DNA from: Coemansia sp. RSA 922 | Taxonomy: Eukaryota; Kickxellomycota; Kickxellomycetes; Kickxellales; Kickxellaceae | Reading direction: 5' to 3' | Length of the DNA: 16,679 bases | NCBI GenBank assembly: GCA_027577415.1 | Contig: JANBQS010000497.1 | Span: 1-16,679, forward strand | In this document: in pieces, positions 6,859 to 15,758 of the stretch | Layout of the letters: each line of letters opens with the position of its first letter | How positions within the stretch are numbered: the first letter of the stretch is position 1 | The notes under the pieces: generated by a model | Database searches by the model: none | Told to the model about the DNA's origin: nothing | The model's input: only the letters and a program-made list of their open reading frames with translations | Made by a program: the position numbers and the translations under genes

Positions 6859-8214
6859 TTACAAGTTGTAGAATCGCTCTTTTGTTACTCGAGCCACTTT
6901 TGATCTTTTCCTCTCGCTGGACAACTCTTCTTCAGCTCCAAGTCCAGCGCGGTCAGCGTTGCCCTCGATTTCGATAGGATCAACGATACCTTCTTTGCTG
7001 GCGCCCAGGCCAGCGCCTGGTACCCACCCCATCTTCTTCAGCATCGAGTATCCCGGGTTGCTCTCGGTAATCGGCTCTGGTACCTGCGAATCAGACTGTT
7101 GGCTACAAGCTACCCGAGTCGTGGTTGGCGGGCTCTGGAGAACTGGTTGCTGGTAGCTACCCAGCAAGCGACGTCTCAGCATGGCGCGGTCGACATAGCT
7201 ACCTGGTTTGGTTTCTCGTACCGGTTGGGCCATATACTTGCTCTTGATCGCCTTCAAGTTGTCGATGCGAGCCTTTTGAAGGTCGTTATTGCGGTCAGAT
7301 ATGTGAATCGGCAGAGAATGTGTTCCACTTACAGCAGAGTCGCACTCGTAGGTATTAATCTCGTTGTTGCCAGAGTTCTTGCACTTTTCACACACCCATT
7401 GTTCATGTATGTGAAGCTGGAGCGTAGTTTGGCCTATGGCAATCTGGTCCAGGTGCCGTAGCTGAAAGGGTTTGCTGGCAGTCTTTGATTCAGAAAGCCG
7501 GTTGCCGTTTACAAATGTACCGTGAGTTGACCCCTGGTCGACGATAAAGAGCTTGGGCAGCGCAGGGTTTATACCAGAGTTTATAGATTCTGTGTCGACA
7601 GCGTCTTCCTGACACTCGCCGTCCGAGAGTTCATCCTCGTCATGTGTCTTCACAGCGCTAGCTTCTTTGGGCTCTTCAATCTCGCCATCCTCCGACCCAC
7701 CTCCAGCCAAATCATCAACATGGCTTTGGTCGACTTTATTCGCATCGCTGCCAGCGTATATTTTGGCGTGAAACCGCGACACTCCAATATCAGGGATACG
7801 CAAATTGCGAACACCTCTTTCGGCCCGATCACGTCCTATGTCGAGTCCTTCAGCGACGTTTATGTCAACTACTTGGCCGGTTGCATGGCAGTCGGACTCC
7901 ACAACCACTAGACGCACCACGCCGTCAAAGGTGTCGGACTCTGGGCGTTCTTCGGCTTGTACGGGAATGTACGTTAGGGTGACTGGGTCGTAGTATGATA
8001 CTACCCCCGTGTATACGTCGAGCCAGAGATCGCTAGACTGGTTGTAGGCGTACTGGGGGTCTGCCGATATCTCGTACCCACTAGGGAGCTGGGAATGTAC
8101 GTCGCTGCTTGCGCTGAAATTCGTGTTTAGTGCTACGGCCTCACACGAGACGGCTTCTCGCGCTGGTTGGCTAGAATTCACATAGTCGTTTAATGCATCC
8201 TCAAAGGAGGACAT
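6859..8214 (-). CDS. AGGF1: AGGF1-like protein: OCRE, FHA and G-patch domains
   Basis: From the ATG at 8214 the protein has 451 residues; the frame upstream has no ATG. An OCRE-like segment lies at about 54-84 (YAYNQSSDLWLDVYTG, then SYYDP). An FHA domain runs about 98-265: DIGRDR (125-130), VSRFHA (145-150) and DQGSTHGTFVNG (226-237), the expected phosphopeptide-binding loops. A G-patch lies at about 386-426 (NPGYSMLKKMGW, GAGLGASKEGI). This order of domains is that of AGGF1 (VG5Q), a nuclear protein linked to pre-mRNA splicing; G-patches activate DEAH-box helicases. The FHA is split by a long acidic insertion (about 157-217, rich in D/E/S). A basic patch (ERKRSK) near the C-terminus may be a nuclear signal. 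It is divergent to the DNA glycosylase gene with 229 bp between start codons. Confidence 0.88.
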   Translation of the reverse strand: MSSFEDALNDYVNSSQPAREAVSCEAVALNTNFSASSDVHSQLPSGYEISADPQYAYNQSSDLWLDVYTGVVSYYDPVTLTYIPVQAEERPESDTFDGVVRLVVVESDCHATGQVVDINVAEGLDIGRDRAERGVRNLRIPDIGVSRFHAKIYAGSDANKVDQSHVDDLAGGGSEDGEIEEPKEASAVKTHDEDELSDGECQEDAVDTESINSGINPALPKLFIVDQGSTHGTFVNGNRLSESKTASKPFQLRHLDQIAIGQTTLQLHIHEQWVCEKCKNSGNNEINTYECDSAVSGTHSLPIHISDRNNDLQKARIDNLKAIKSKYMAQPVRETKPGSYVDRAMLRRRLLGSYQQPVLQSPPTTTRVACSQQSDSQVPEPITESNPGYSMLKKMGWVPGAGLGASKEGIVDPIEIEGNADRAGLGAEEELSSERKRSKVARVTKERFYNL

Positions 8215-8443
8215 TTCGAATCTAAACGCAATTAAATAAGAAAGCAAGGCACAGCAAGAAGAAGCTGAACTTCAAAACAAAACTGCACAACAATGAGTAC
8301 AAATGCTTGATTAGATCCGTCAATGCTGTTTTGAGCTGACAAACATTTTCTGCTGCGGAATTTCTGGGCGATATGTCCTCTTTCCTTCCACTCACTTCTG
8401 CTTCTGCAATAATTATTATTTATTCAATTAACGCGCTTTATCA
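8215..8443. promoter_or_regulatory. Divergent promoter between AGGF1-like and MAG1
   Basis: These 229 bp lie between two head-to-head ATGs. They contain pyrimidine-rich tracts reading toward MAG1 (about 8378-8405) and, on the other strand, toward AGGF1-like. An AACGCGC close to the MAG1 start (about 8431-8437) resembles an MCB element, which would fit a DNA-repair gene, but it is one short match. Confidence 0.4.
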
Positions 8444-9385
8444 ATGACAACCCGTCGCAGTGCACGCCTAGTAGCCAAGACAGCCGAGACTACGGTTGCT
8501 GTTCTTCCTGCCCTCAAGGTCGCCACCAAGGCAAGCAAGGTCACCAAGGAGCGGACTAGGAAGCCCAAGGGTAAAACCAGCGATGTCGCGGCCGTCAGTC
8601 GCGCTGCGACTACCACTACTACCGTCGTTGCTGTTGCGCCGCTGTCCACCTTCCCCTTCCCATCACTTACCACTCCACAAGTAATGGAGGACGCCCTTCG
8701 CCACCTCAAGGCAGCAGACCCCAAGCTAGGCGAGTTTATCGACAGGACCGTTGAGCGGTGCGAAATGGCTCTGGACAGGGACCAGGACGGGCACACTAGC
8801 TATATCTCCCTATGCCAGTCTATAATCTACCAACAGCTAGCTGGCAAGGCCGCGGCAGCCATCCTTCTTCGCTTCCTCAAGCAGTACGGCACGCTAAAGG
8901 ACGAGTCCAAAGCTGACATGTTGACCGCCAGTGAAGCTAGTTTGAACTCTAGCGACTTTATATTCCCAACACCACAACAGGTAGCGGCTATCGACACCGA
9001 AGAGCTGAAGAACGTCGGCCTGGGCCAGCGCAAGGCAGAGTACCTAAAGGAGGTGGCGAATAAGTTTAACGACGGCACACTTTCTGACGAGAAACTGGCA
9101 AGGATGTCGGATAGTGAGGCGGCGGCGGCGTTGGTCGCTATTCGTGGTATCGGGCCTTGGACGGCAGACATGTTTCTCATGTTCCATCTTAAGCGCACCA
9201 ACATACTGCCGACTCTGGACTTGGCTGTTCGCAAGGCAATGTGCCACCATTTCGGCGTTCCATTCGGCAAGAAGACGCCGACTCACGAAGCGCTGGTCGA
9301 GATGGGTCAGATCTGGGAACCGTATAGATCTGTGGCGACTTGGTATATGTGGAGGCTCTCGGGAACTATCACGCAAAAGAGCTAA
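8444..9385 (+). CDS. MAG1: DNA-3-methyladenine glycosylase II (AlkA/Mag1-type, HhH-GPD)
   Basis: The protein has 313 residues. It excises alkylated purines such as 3-methyladenine, starting base-excision repair in the nucleus. Residues 1-60 are basic and rich in Ala, Thr and Lys (MTTRRSARLVAK, KERTRKPKGK), likely a nuclear signal and flexible tail. The glycosylase core follows: MEDALRHLKAADPKLGEFID (81-100), then SIIYQQLAGKAA (126-137) and VGLGQRKAEYLK (191-202). The helix-hairpin-helix is VAIRGIGPWTADMFLMF (231-247). The catalytic aspartate is D259 in PTLDLAVRKA. All expected family landmarks are present and the frame is intact. It is convergent with the SMIM8-like gene, with 102 bp between stop codons. 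The precise substrate range cannot be read from sequence. Confidence 0.92.
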   Translation: MTTRRSARLVAKTAETTVAVLPALKVATKASKVTKERTRKPKGKTSDVAAVSRAATTTTTVVAVAPLSTFPFPSLTTPQVMEDALRHLKAADPKLGEFIDRTVERCEMALDRDQDGHTSYISLCQSIIYQQLAGKAAAAILLRFLKQYGTLKDESKADMLTASEASLNSSDFIFPTPQQVAAIDTEELKNVGLGQRKAEYLKEVANKFNDGTLSDEKLARMSDSEAAAALVAIRGIGPWTADMFLMFHLKRTNILPTLDLAVRKAMCHHFGVPFGKKTPTHEALVEMGQIWEPYRSVATWYMWRLSGTITQKS

Positions 9386-9408
9386 AGTGTCGGAATAGTT
9401 GTTTATCA

Positions 9409-9414
9409 TTTATT
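9409..9414 (-). terminator. Candidate AATAAA polyadenylation signal of the SMIM8-like gene
   Basis: AATAAA on the minus strand, 74 nt beyond the end of the SMIM8-like coding sequence, in the short convergent gap with MAG1. Confidence 0.4.
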
Positions 9415-9487
9415 TACGTTATTGTGCTGGCGCTGAGAGTCCTATCGCATCTATAAAATTACTGCTTGGCTTGCTATGAGTACTGCC

Positions 9488-9802
9488 CTACTTCAGTTCA
9501 CGCTTGAGCTCTGCCATTCGCTCCTGGTAGGTTTGTGCGCGCTGACCGCTCGCTGAAGTGCTGTTGTCGACGACGCCTGCTATAACCTGCTCTTGGCGAT
9601 GCCTCAACTCGGCTGAGCCGAGCCAGAGAATTACCCCTGCCATGGCCACCACACCGCCGTACATTATAAGCCGGTTGGGCTTCATGTAAAGCTCGGGATT
9701 AAGGACCTTGAACAAACGCGTCCCTGGAAGATCTTGCTTTGGTGCATTGCCAGTCGGTGTATGTGGCTGGGGCTTTTCGCCCTTGGAAGATTCGGAAGAC
9801 AT
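9488..9802 (-). CDS. SMIM8: SMIM8-like small integral membrane protein
   Basis: The chosen start at 9802 gives 104 residues (MSSESSKGEKPQPH...). The core PGTRLFKVLNPELYMKPNRL, followed by a single hydrophobic span (about residues 45-61) and a charged tail, matches the conserved part of animal SMIM8 (C6orf162). That protein has a T-x-LF-x-x-(V/L)NPEL-(F/Y)-x-KPN motif just before one transmembrane helix. The cellular role of this family is not established. Upstream in-frame ATGs at 9907 and 9874 would add a hydrophobic, presequence-like extension. I prefer 9802 because its N-terminus resembles the animal protein in length and character. Confidence 0.75.
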   Translation of the reverse strand: MSSESSKGEKPQPHTPTGNAPKQDLPGTRLFKVLNPELYMKPNRLIMYGGVVAMAGVILWLGSAELRHRQEQVIAGVVDNSTSASGQRAQTYQERMAELKRELK

Positions 9803-10576
9803 CGTTGAGTAATAGAGTTGGATAGTGACTGTTGAGCTGAGCGCGTAGAGCAAGGGCGATCCAACTCTCCACATAATGGATACCAGCCTAGTATGGGCAG
9901 CTAACATGAAGCCTAGCCTCCCCTGCTGACAGCCAATCGCCCACACTCAAAGAGTAAAAAAGGTGCCTTTTTTAGCAGCTCTAAGCGGAAGCCCCGACGG
10001 TTTTGCGGGAAGAGTTGGTGTCTGCTGATTGGACATTTCTCATTTCGCGCCTTGGGCGCAACTCGCCCAAACAAGCGTCCGTCGATCATCTTTTTTTTTT
10101 TTTTTTTTGGAACCGCATGAGCTTGCCAAACTTAGCGCTGTTGTTTACGGACACTCCGGTGAATCACCTTTCTAGATAGCCTCCCCGACAATTTTCCGTC
10201 TGCATTCATCACATAAAGGCAAATTGACACGCGTGCTCTCACCCCACGCCTAGCCACTTTGCCTTGTGTGTGCAATATGCCGAGATTTGTGCGGGACGTA
10301 TTTACTTAGAAGCCCTGAAAAAGTCGATTGACAGCTTGTTTCCTAAATGACCGTACGCCTCAAAGCTCTGTGTAATTGGACATATGTGTTACCTAGCGCC
10401 GACTGATATGAAAAAGAAAGGTCGACGTCCTTTAAAATAAAGCCTACGCGCTTCCTCAAACACTAAGTTGGCGCTCTAACTCGCCTAAACTTCCTCAATC
10501 TCCTTTTTACTACGCCATATCTCCTCCATATCTCCATTAACCTATCGCGAGTCCTATTCGTTACGCTCTAGTTTCA
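9803..10576. other. Divergent intergenic region before the ABC transporter; CCAAT boxes, palindrome and T-tract
   Basis: No gene is supported in these 774 bp. They hold CCAAT-type motifs on both strands (about 9933 and 10027-10032), a perfect 7-bp palindrome TTGGGCG-CAACT-CGCCCAA (10052-10070) and a run of 18 T (10091-10108). A pyrimidine-rich leader before the transporter ATG (about 10490-10560) contains repeated CATATCTCC units. No convincing TATA box was found apart from TTTAAAATAAA at about 10431-10441. Confidence 0.5.
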
Positions 10577-13500
10577 ATGTCAGTAGATGAGCCCAAGCAG
10601 CCTGGCGGTTTGTCGCGCACGGCGTCGTTTGCCACGAAACAGTCTGGCTCGACCAAGGACGAGGCCGAAGAAGCCCTTGTCGAGGCTCTAGACAAGCTCG
10701 ACGACCCACTTGTGCTAACGGACGAGAAAAAGTCGGCTGATTCAGACAAGGACGCTATAAAACTCAAGCCAGTTCCGGTGCTCAAGCTGTTCCGGTTCGC
10801 GACTAAACTCGACATTATTCTTTCATTGACAGGCACGTTCTTCTCATGTGCCTCGGGTGCCATCAACCCAGTCATGATTATCATATTTAGCCAGCTGATG
10901 GGTGTCATCCTCACCTACCAGACGCTAATATTCCAGGGCCAAACTGATGCCGCCAACCACCATTTGGACCACGAGTCGCGCAAGTACTGTTTGTGGTTCT
11001 TGGGTCTCGGCGTTGTTATGTGGATTATGTCGTTTGGCGTCAACGCATGCTGGGCCGTGGCTGCTGAGAACCAGGGTTTGCGTATCCGCAAGCTATACTA
11101 CCAGGCTATCGTCCGCCAGGACATTGGCTGGTTTGACACAGTGAAGACTGGCGAGCTGACTACGCGTATTACCAACGATGTCAACTTGGTGCAGGACGGT
11201 TTGGGCGAGAAATTCGGCTTTGTTTTCATGAACGTCGTCGCCTTTGTCGTCAGCTTTATTATCGCGCTGGTCAAGGGCTGGAAGCTGACTCTAGTGTGCT
11301 TGTGCGTTATTCCGTTTATTGCAGCGGCTGGCGGTTATCTAGGCGTGGCTGTTTCTAAGCTCGCTACGCAGGCGCAGGACAAGACCGCGGCTTCGGGCGC
11401 TATTGCCGACGAAGTACTCTCTGGTATCCGTACTGTCATGGCGTTCAACGGGCAGGCGCGTGAGATTGCTCGGTATGATGAGAAAATTCACGATGCTTAT
11501 CTGTTTGGTCGTAAGAGCGGATTCATTCTCGGCGGCTCTATAGGCATGATCCAGTTCTTTATCTTTGTCATGTACTGCGTTGGCTTTAACTTTGGTTCGT
11601 GGCGACTGCGCATGGGCGAGTACGAGCCACAAGTAGTGCTCAATGTTATTTTGATCTTGCTTATTGGCGGATTTATGCTGTCTGGCGCGGCACCCAACAT
11701 ATCGGCTATCTCGACTGCTCAGGGTAGTGCGGCCAAGGTTTTTGATATTATTGACCGCCAGTCGCCTATTGACCCACTCGACACTGAGTCCGGAATAAAG
11801 GTCGACAGAGTTCGTGGTGAAATCTCGTTCCGTAACATCCACTTTAGCTATCCGAGCCGCCCCGACGTACCCATTCTCAAGGGCTTTAGCCTCGATATCC
11901 AGCCAGGCCAGAAGGTTGCACTGGTCGGCGAGTCGGGCTGTGGCAAGTCGACGACGATTGGACTGATCGAGCGGTTCTACGACCCGGCCCAGGGTGACGT
12001 GATGATTGACGGTGTCAATATTAAGGAGCTCAACATCGGTACACTGCGTCAGCGTATCGGCATTGTCACGCAAGAGCCAGTGCTGTTCTCGACCAGTATT
12101 ATGCAGAACATCAAGTGGGGTGCCGTTGACCCGGAGAACAGCCCGCCAACCGACGATGAGGTCTTTGAGGCTGCCAAGGCCGCCAACGCACACCAGTTTA
12201 TTAGCCAATTGCCCAACGGCTACGACACACTGGTTGGCGAGGGTGGTGCGCTATTGTCTGGCGGGCAGAAGCAGCGTATCGCTATTGCGCGTGCCATTAT
12301 CCGCAACCCCGACGTACTTTTGCTCGACGAGGCGACATCGGCGCTGGACACGGCATCTGAGCGCTTGGTACAGGATGCGCTGGACCGGCTGTCGGCCAAC
12401 CGCACGACTATTTCTATTGCGCATCGCCTGAGCACCATCCGCAACTGCGACCAGATCTACGTTGTGCGCGAGGGCGTGGTATCCGAAAGCGGCACTCACG
12501 ACGAGCTGGTAATGAGCGGTGGCGAGTATGCAGTCATGGTACGCGCACAGGAGCTGCGCCAGGCCGTCCGCAGTGAGGTTGATAGCAAGAGCGAGACCGT
12601 GGTTATTGGCGAGGCTGATGACGAGGGTGACGTCGACGAGTTGATTGCCAAGGAGCTGAGGGAGCAAGCATTGGAGCTCAAGGCTACAGCTACGCGTCAG
12701 ACTATCGAGAGCGCCCAAAACGCTTCCATCGCTGGGTCGGCCAAGCAGGACGGATCCAAGTCACTGGACGAGTCGAGCGACATGTACCTAATGTTCCGCT
12801 TGCTGTGGGCATACCGTGGCTCGATGAAGGTGGCGATTCCAGGCGCCGTCCTAGCTGTGATCGACGGCGCTGTCATGCCTTGCTTTGCGCTGGTATTTGC
12901 GCGCGCCCTAATGGCATTGTCGCTGACCGACATGGACGAGGTGAAGCGTAAAACTGATTTGTACGCTAACTTGTTCCTCGTTTTCTCTGTCGCCGGTGGT
13001 CTAGCCATGTTTGGTCGTATCGGTCTGTTCCACGTAGCTGGCGAAAACACCACACGCCAGTTGCGCCACGACCTGTTTGTCAAGTACATGACTTTTGAAT
13101 CGGGTTTCTTTGACGACGAGACCAATGGTGTCGGCGCTCTGACTTCGCGCCTGGCTACTGATGCGGAGGACTTTAACAAGGTTGTTGGTAGCGTTATCAG
13201 TACGGCAGCAAGCACGTTTGCGACTATTATCTGTGCCTTGGCTATTGCCTTTGCCTACGAGTGGAGAATCGCCCTAATAATGATGGCATGCTGGCCGATC
13301 CAGTCTTACGCCCAGTACTTGCAGGCTCGGTCGACGTGGGGTGCCTCCATGCGCCTGCGCCAGGCATACGAGGTGTCGGGCCAGTCTGCCGCCGAGACTA
13401 TCCGCAATATCCGGACGGTTGCGACACTGCGTCGCGAGGAGACGTTTATCCGTACATTCGACGAGCTGAACGAGGGACCGCACAGTGGCAACATCCGCAG

Positions 13501-14539
13501 CTCTTTGTACAGCTCTCTGGGATTTGGGTTTGCCATGGCGTGTAACATGTTTATCAACGCGCTTGTCTTCTTTGCTGGCTGCCGCTTCATCATTAACGGC
13601 TGGATCGACGTCACTCAGCTTATGAATAGCTTAATGGCTACCATGTTCGCATCAATGTCTATCGGTATACTAGCCCAGATCTCGCCTATGATCTCTAAGG
13701 GCGCAGTCGCCTCGCGTGGTATCTTCCAGACACTTGACCGCAAGAGCGCAATTGATGGTATTGATCCAGCGGGTTCAGACGCGAGCGAGAAGTTTGAGGG
13801 TAATGTTGGCTTCAAGGACGTCAAGTTCTCCTACCCGATTCGTCCTGATACCAAGATCCTCAAGGGCATTTCGTTCGACGCGTTGACTGGCAAGAGTGTT
13901 GCTTTGGTTGGCGCCTCGGGTTCGGGCAAGTCTACGTCGATATTGCTGGCCCAGCGTCTGTACGATGCACTGGCTGGTAAGGTGACGGTTGAGGGGCTGG
14001 GTGTGCGTGACTGGAACATCATGGCGTTGCGCGACAGTATGGCGATTGTCGGTCAAGAGCCCATTTTGTTCAACTACACTATCGGTGAGAACATCGCCTA
14101 TGGCAAGCCCGGTGCCACGCAGCTCGAGATCGAGGAGGCCGCGAAGGAAGCCAATATCTACAACTTTGTGCGCAACTTGCCCGACGGCTTCAACACTAAT
14201 GTCGGCCAAAAGGGCGGTCGACTGTCTGGTGGTCAGAAGCAGCGTGTGGCTATTGCTCGCGCCTTGGTGCGCAAACCCAAGCTTCTGCTCCTCGATGAGG
14301 CCACTGCTGCTCTCGACTCGCGTAGCGAAAAGGTCGTACAGCGGGTTCTTGATAAGGCTGCCAAGGAGCGTACTACGTTGACTGTCGCTCATCGTCTGAG
14401 CACTGTCCAAGATAGCGACATGATCATTGTCTTTAAGGCTGGACGTATCGTCGAGCGCGGCACTCACGACGAGCTGTTGGCGCAAAAGGGTACTTACTTT
14501 ATGCTAGTCGAGCAACAGTCGCTTCAAGTAACGCACTAG
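10577..14539 (+). CDS. Full-size ABCB (P-glycoprotein/MDR-type) multidrug exporter
   Basis: The 1320-residue protein has the two-fold TMD-NBD arrangement of P-glycoprotein and fission-yeast Pmd1. Each half has a six-helix membrane domain (about 71-385 and 738-1040) followed by an ATPase domain. NBD1 has Walker A GESGCGKST (451-459), Q-loop VTQEP, signature LSGGQKQR (560-567), Walker B VLLLDEATSALD with catalytic E585, and H616. NBD2 has GASGSGKST (1112-1120), GQEP, LSGGQKQR (1216-1223), LLLLDEATAALD with E1241, and H1272. Both ATP sites therefore look canonical. An acidic linker (about 660-735) joins the halves. The N-terminal ~70 residues are cytosolic and charged. It probably exports hydrophobic compounds or lipids from the plasma membrane; a peptide-pheromone role (Ste6-like) cannot be excluded. 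Intronless and undamaged, convergent with the aminotransferase. Confidence 0.95.
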   Translation: MSVDEPKQPGGLSRTASFATKQSGSTKDEAEEALVEALDKLDDPLVLTDEKKSADSDKDAIKLKPVPVLKLFRFATKLDIILSLTGTFFSCASGAINPVMIIIFSQLMGVILTYQTLIFQGQTDAANHHLDHESRKYCLWFLGLGVVMWIMSFGVNACWAVAAENQGLRIRKLYYQAIVRQDIGWFDTVKTGELTTRITNDVNLVQDGLGEKFGFVFMNVVAFVVSFIIALVKGWKLTLVCLCVIPFIAAAGGYLGVAVSKLATQAQDKTAASGAIADEVLSGIRTVMAFNGQAREIARYDEKIHDAYLFGRKSGFILGGSIGMIQFFIFVMYCVGFNFGSWRLRMGEYEPQVVLNVILILLIGGFMLSGAAPNISAISTAQGSAAKVFDIIDRQSPIDPLDTESGIKVDRVRGEISFRNIHFSYPSRPDVPILKGFSLDIQPGQKVALVGESGCGKSTTIGLIERFYDPAQGDVMIDGVNIKELNIGTLRQRIGIVTQEPVLFSTSIMQNIKWGAVDPENSPPTDDEVFEAAKAANAHQFISQLPNGYDTLVGEGGALLSGGQKQRIAIARAIIRNPDVLLLDEATSALDTASERLVQDALDRLSANRTTISIAHRLSTIRNCDQIYVVREGVVSESGTHDELVMSGGEYAVMVRAQELRQAVRSEVDSKSETVVIGEADDEGDVDELIAKELREQALELKATATRQTIESAQNASIAGSAKQDGSKSLDESSDMYLMFRLLWAYRGSMKVAIPGAVLAVIDGAVMPCFALVFARALMALSLTDMDEVKRKTDLYANLFLVFSVAGGLAMFGRIGLFHVAGENTTRQLRHDLFVKYMTFESGFFDDETNGVGALTSRLATDAEDFNKVVGSVISTAASTFATIICALAIAFAYEWRIALIMMACWPIQSYAQYLQARSTWGASMRLRQAYEVSGQSAAETIRNIRTVATLRREETFIRTFDELNEGPHSGNIRSSLYSSLGFGFAMACNMFINALVFFAGCRFIINGWIDVTQLMNSLMATMFASMSIGILAQISPMISKGAVASRGIFQTLDRKSAIDGIDPAGSDASEKFEGNVGFKDVKFSYPIRPDTKILKGISFDALTGKSVALVGASGSGKSTSILLAQRLYDALAGKVTVEGLGVRDWNIMALRDSMAIVGQEPILFNYTIGENIAYGKPGATQLEIEEAAKEANIYNFVRNLPDGFNTNVGQKGGRLSGGQKQRVAIARALVRKPKLLLLDEATAALDSRSEKVVQRVLDKAAKERTTLTVAHRLSTVQDSDMIIVFKAGRIVERGTHDELLAQKGTYFMLVEQQSLQVTH

Positions 14540-14651
14540 TAGCATTTTTATTTGACCCCTTTATGTCTTTTTTTATGTCGATAAATGTCAAATGGCGCTT
14601 TGCTATGAATTAGGTATATTATTGTGTAGATACGTATGTATATTCTTTCTC

Positions 14652-15758
14652 TTACAGAGTCTTCAGAGCTCCGACCAATACATCGACCTTGGCTGGATGA
14701 CGCACGGCCACACGGATAAAGGCAGGTAGGTTGTATCCTGGTCCACCGCTTCTAACAGGGACGCCAGCAGCGCGCGCCAACTCCACAGCCCTCTCCGCAA
14801 CGCCGACGTCCTTTGTGTCTATCCAAATCCACGACAAAAACTCGCGGCCATGGAACTCCCAGTCCGGGAACAACGTCTGAAGCCCATCAACGGTGGCCTT
14901 CCGCCAGGCCGGAGTAAGCTCCCAAGTATCCTGCAAATACTCTGCGTCGTCGACCACGGCATTGAGGAATGCCAGAGCCACGGTGTTGACTGACCAAGGG
15001 ACCTGGATCTTCTTAATGGCGCGCATATGCTCGGCAGTGGGACACACTACCGAGCCGAGGCGTAGACCCGTGCAGCACCACAGTTTGGTCCACGAGTGCA
15101 TGACAAACACTGAGATACCCTGCTCCCGGTACAGCTTCTCGACATACTCACGCTGGCTGGTCAGCGAGTGCTCGCGGAACTGCTCCGAATGCCATGGCTG
15201 CATTGACTCATCGATGATCGCGTAGCCGCCGGGCAATACGTTATCAGAGATCCACGCTTTGAGCTCGGGCAGTTCGAGGTAATCTCCCGTTGGATTGCAT
15301 GGATTGACCAAGCACGCCACATTAGCCTTATCATTGGTGCCTGGTGGGAGTAGCGTAAAGTTGTTGTTGCGCGCTGATCTCTCATATTCCTTGTACTGTG
15401 TATAGAACGGACCTGGTCGCCAGGTACCTGTAGGTGCCATACGGATAACAAGGTCGATGAGCTCGCTGGCTCCGTTGCCTAGGATGAGTCGGTCCCGCTC
15501 GGTCTCAAACTCGGATGGCCATAGGAACCGGGCCAAAGAGGACTTTGCCGGCTCTTGGTCGGCAGGAGGATAGTGGTGGCTGTGCTCAATGGAGTGAGCT
15601 GCTGCGACTTTGGCGCCGCTGGGCATACCGAACGGATTGGTTGTCACGCTAAAGTCTTCGACAAAGTTACTGAGCTGAGCCCACTCTTGGCCGCCGTGGA
15701 ACTGCTGCAGCTTGGCGTCCCAGGGACCACTGTTAGAGACGGGAGTATCGGTAGGCAT
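14652..15758 (-). CDS. PLP-dependent aminotransferase, fold type I, HisC/CobD-like
   Basis: The 368-residue length is typical of histidinol-phosphate aminotransferases and CobD-like enzymes. Landmarks are present in order: DFSVTTNPFG (35-44, substrate loop), GNGASELIDL (94-103, phosphate-binding), and LVNPCNPTGD (150-159, with N155 near the cofactor). D183 in IIDESM pairs with the pyridine nitrogen. The Schiff-base lysine is K225 in HSWTKLWCCTGLRLG, and the C-terminal arginine is R349 in FIRVAVR. The tyrosine that normally follows in DEAY is M186 here, so O3' contacts of PLP may differ. The substrate is not evident; it may be histidinol phosphate, an aromatic amino acid or a phospho-amino acid. 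The first ATG follows a pyrimidine-rich leader. No targeting sequence is obvious, so it is probably cytosolic. Intact. Confidence 0.85.
   Translation of the reverse strand: MPTDTPVSNSGPWDAKLQQFHGGQEWAQLSNFVEDFSVTTNPFGMPSGAKVAAAHSIEHSHHYPPADQEPAKSSLARFLWPSEFETERDRLILGNGASELIDLVIRMAPTGTWRPGPFYTQYKEYERSARNNNFTLLPPGTNDKANVACLVNPCNPTGDYLELPELKAWISDNVLPGGYAIIDESMQPWHSEQFREHSLTSQREYVEKLYREQGISVFVMHSWTKLWCCTGLRLGSVVCPTAEHMRAIKKIQVPWSVNTVALAFLNAVVDDAEYLQDTWELTPAWRKATVDGLQTLFPDWEFHGREFLSWIWIDTKDVGVAERAVELARAAGVPVRSGGPGYNLPAFIRVAVRHPAKVDVLVGALKTL

Noticed and set aside
11339..12208. 289-codon antisense frame inside the ABC transporter
   Set aside because: A shadow of the conserved coding strand; no recognisable domain, and the sense protein is complete and canonical over the same stretch.
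13775..14485. 236-codon antisense frame in the second ATPase domain
   Set aside because: Same reason: its length follows from codon use of the sense gene, and the composition is that of a reversed ATPase domain.
14550..14593. Inverted ATTTGAC...GTCAAAT after the transporter stop as a terminator
   Set aside because: The arms are only 7 bp with a 30-nt loop, and hairpin terminators are not expected for a nuclear fungal gene.
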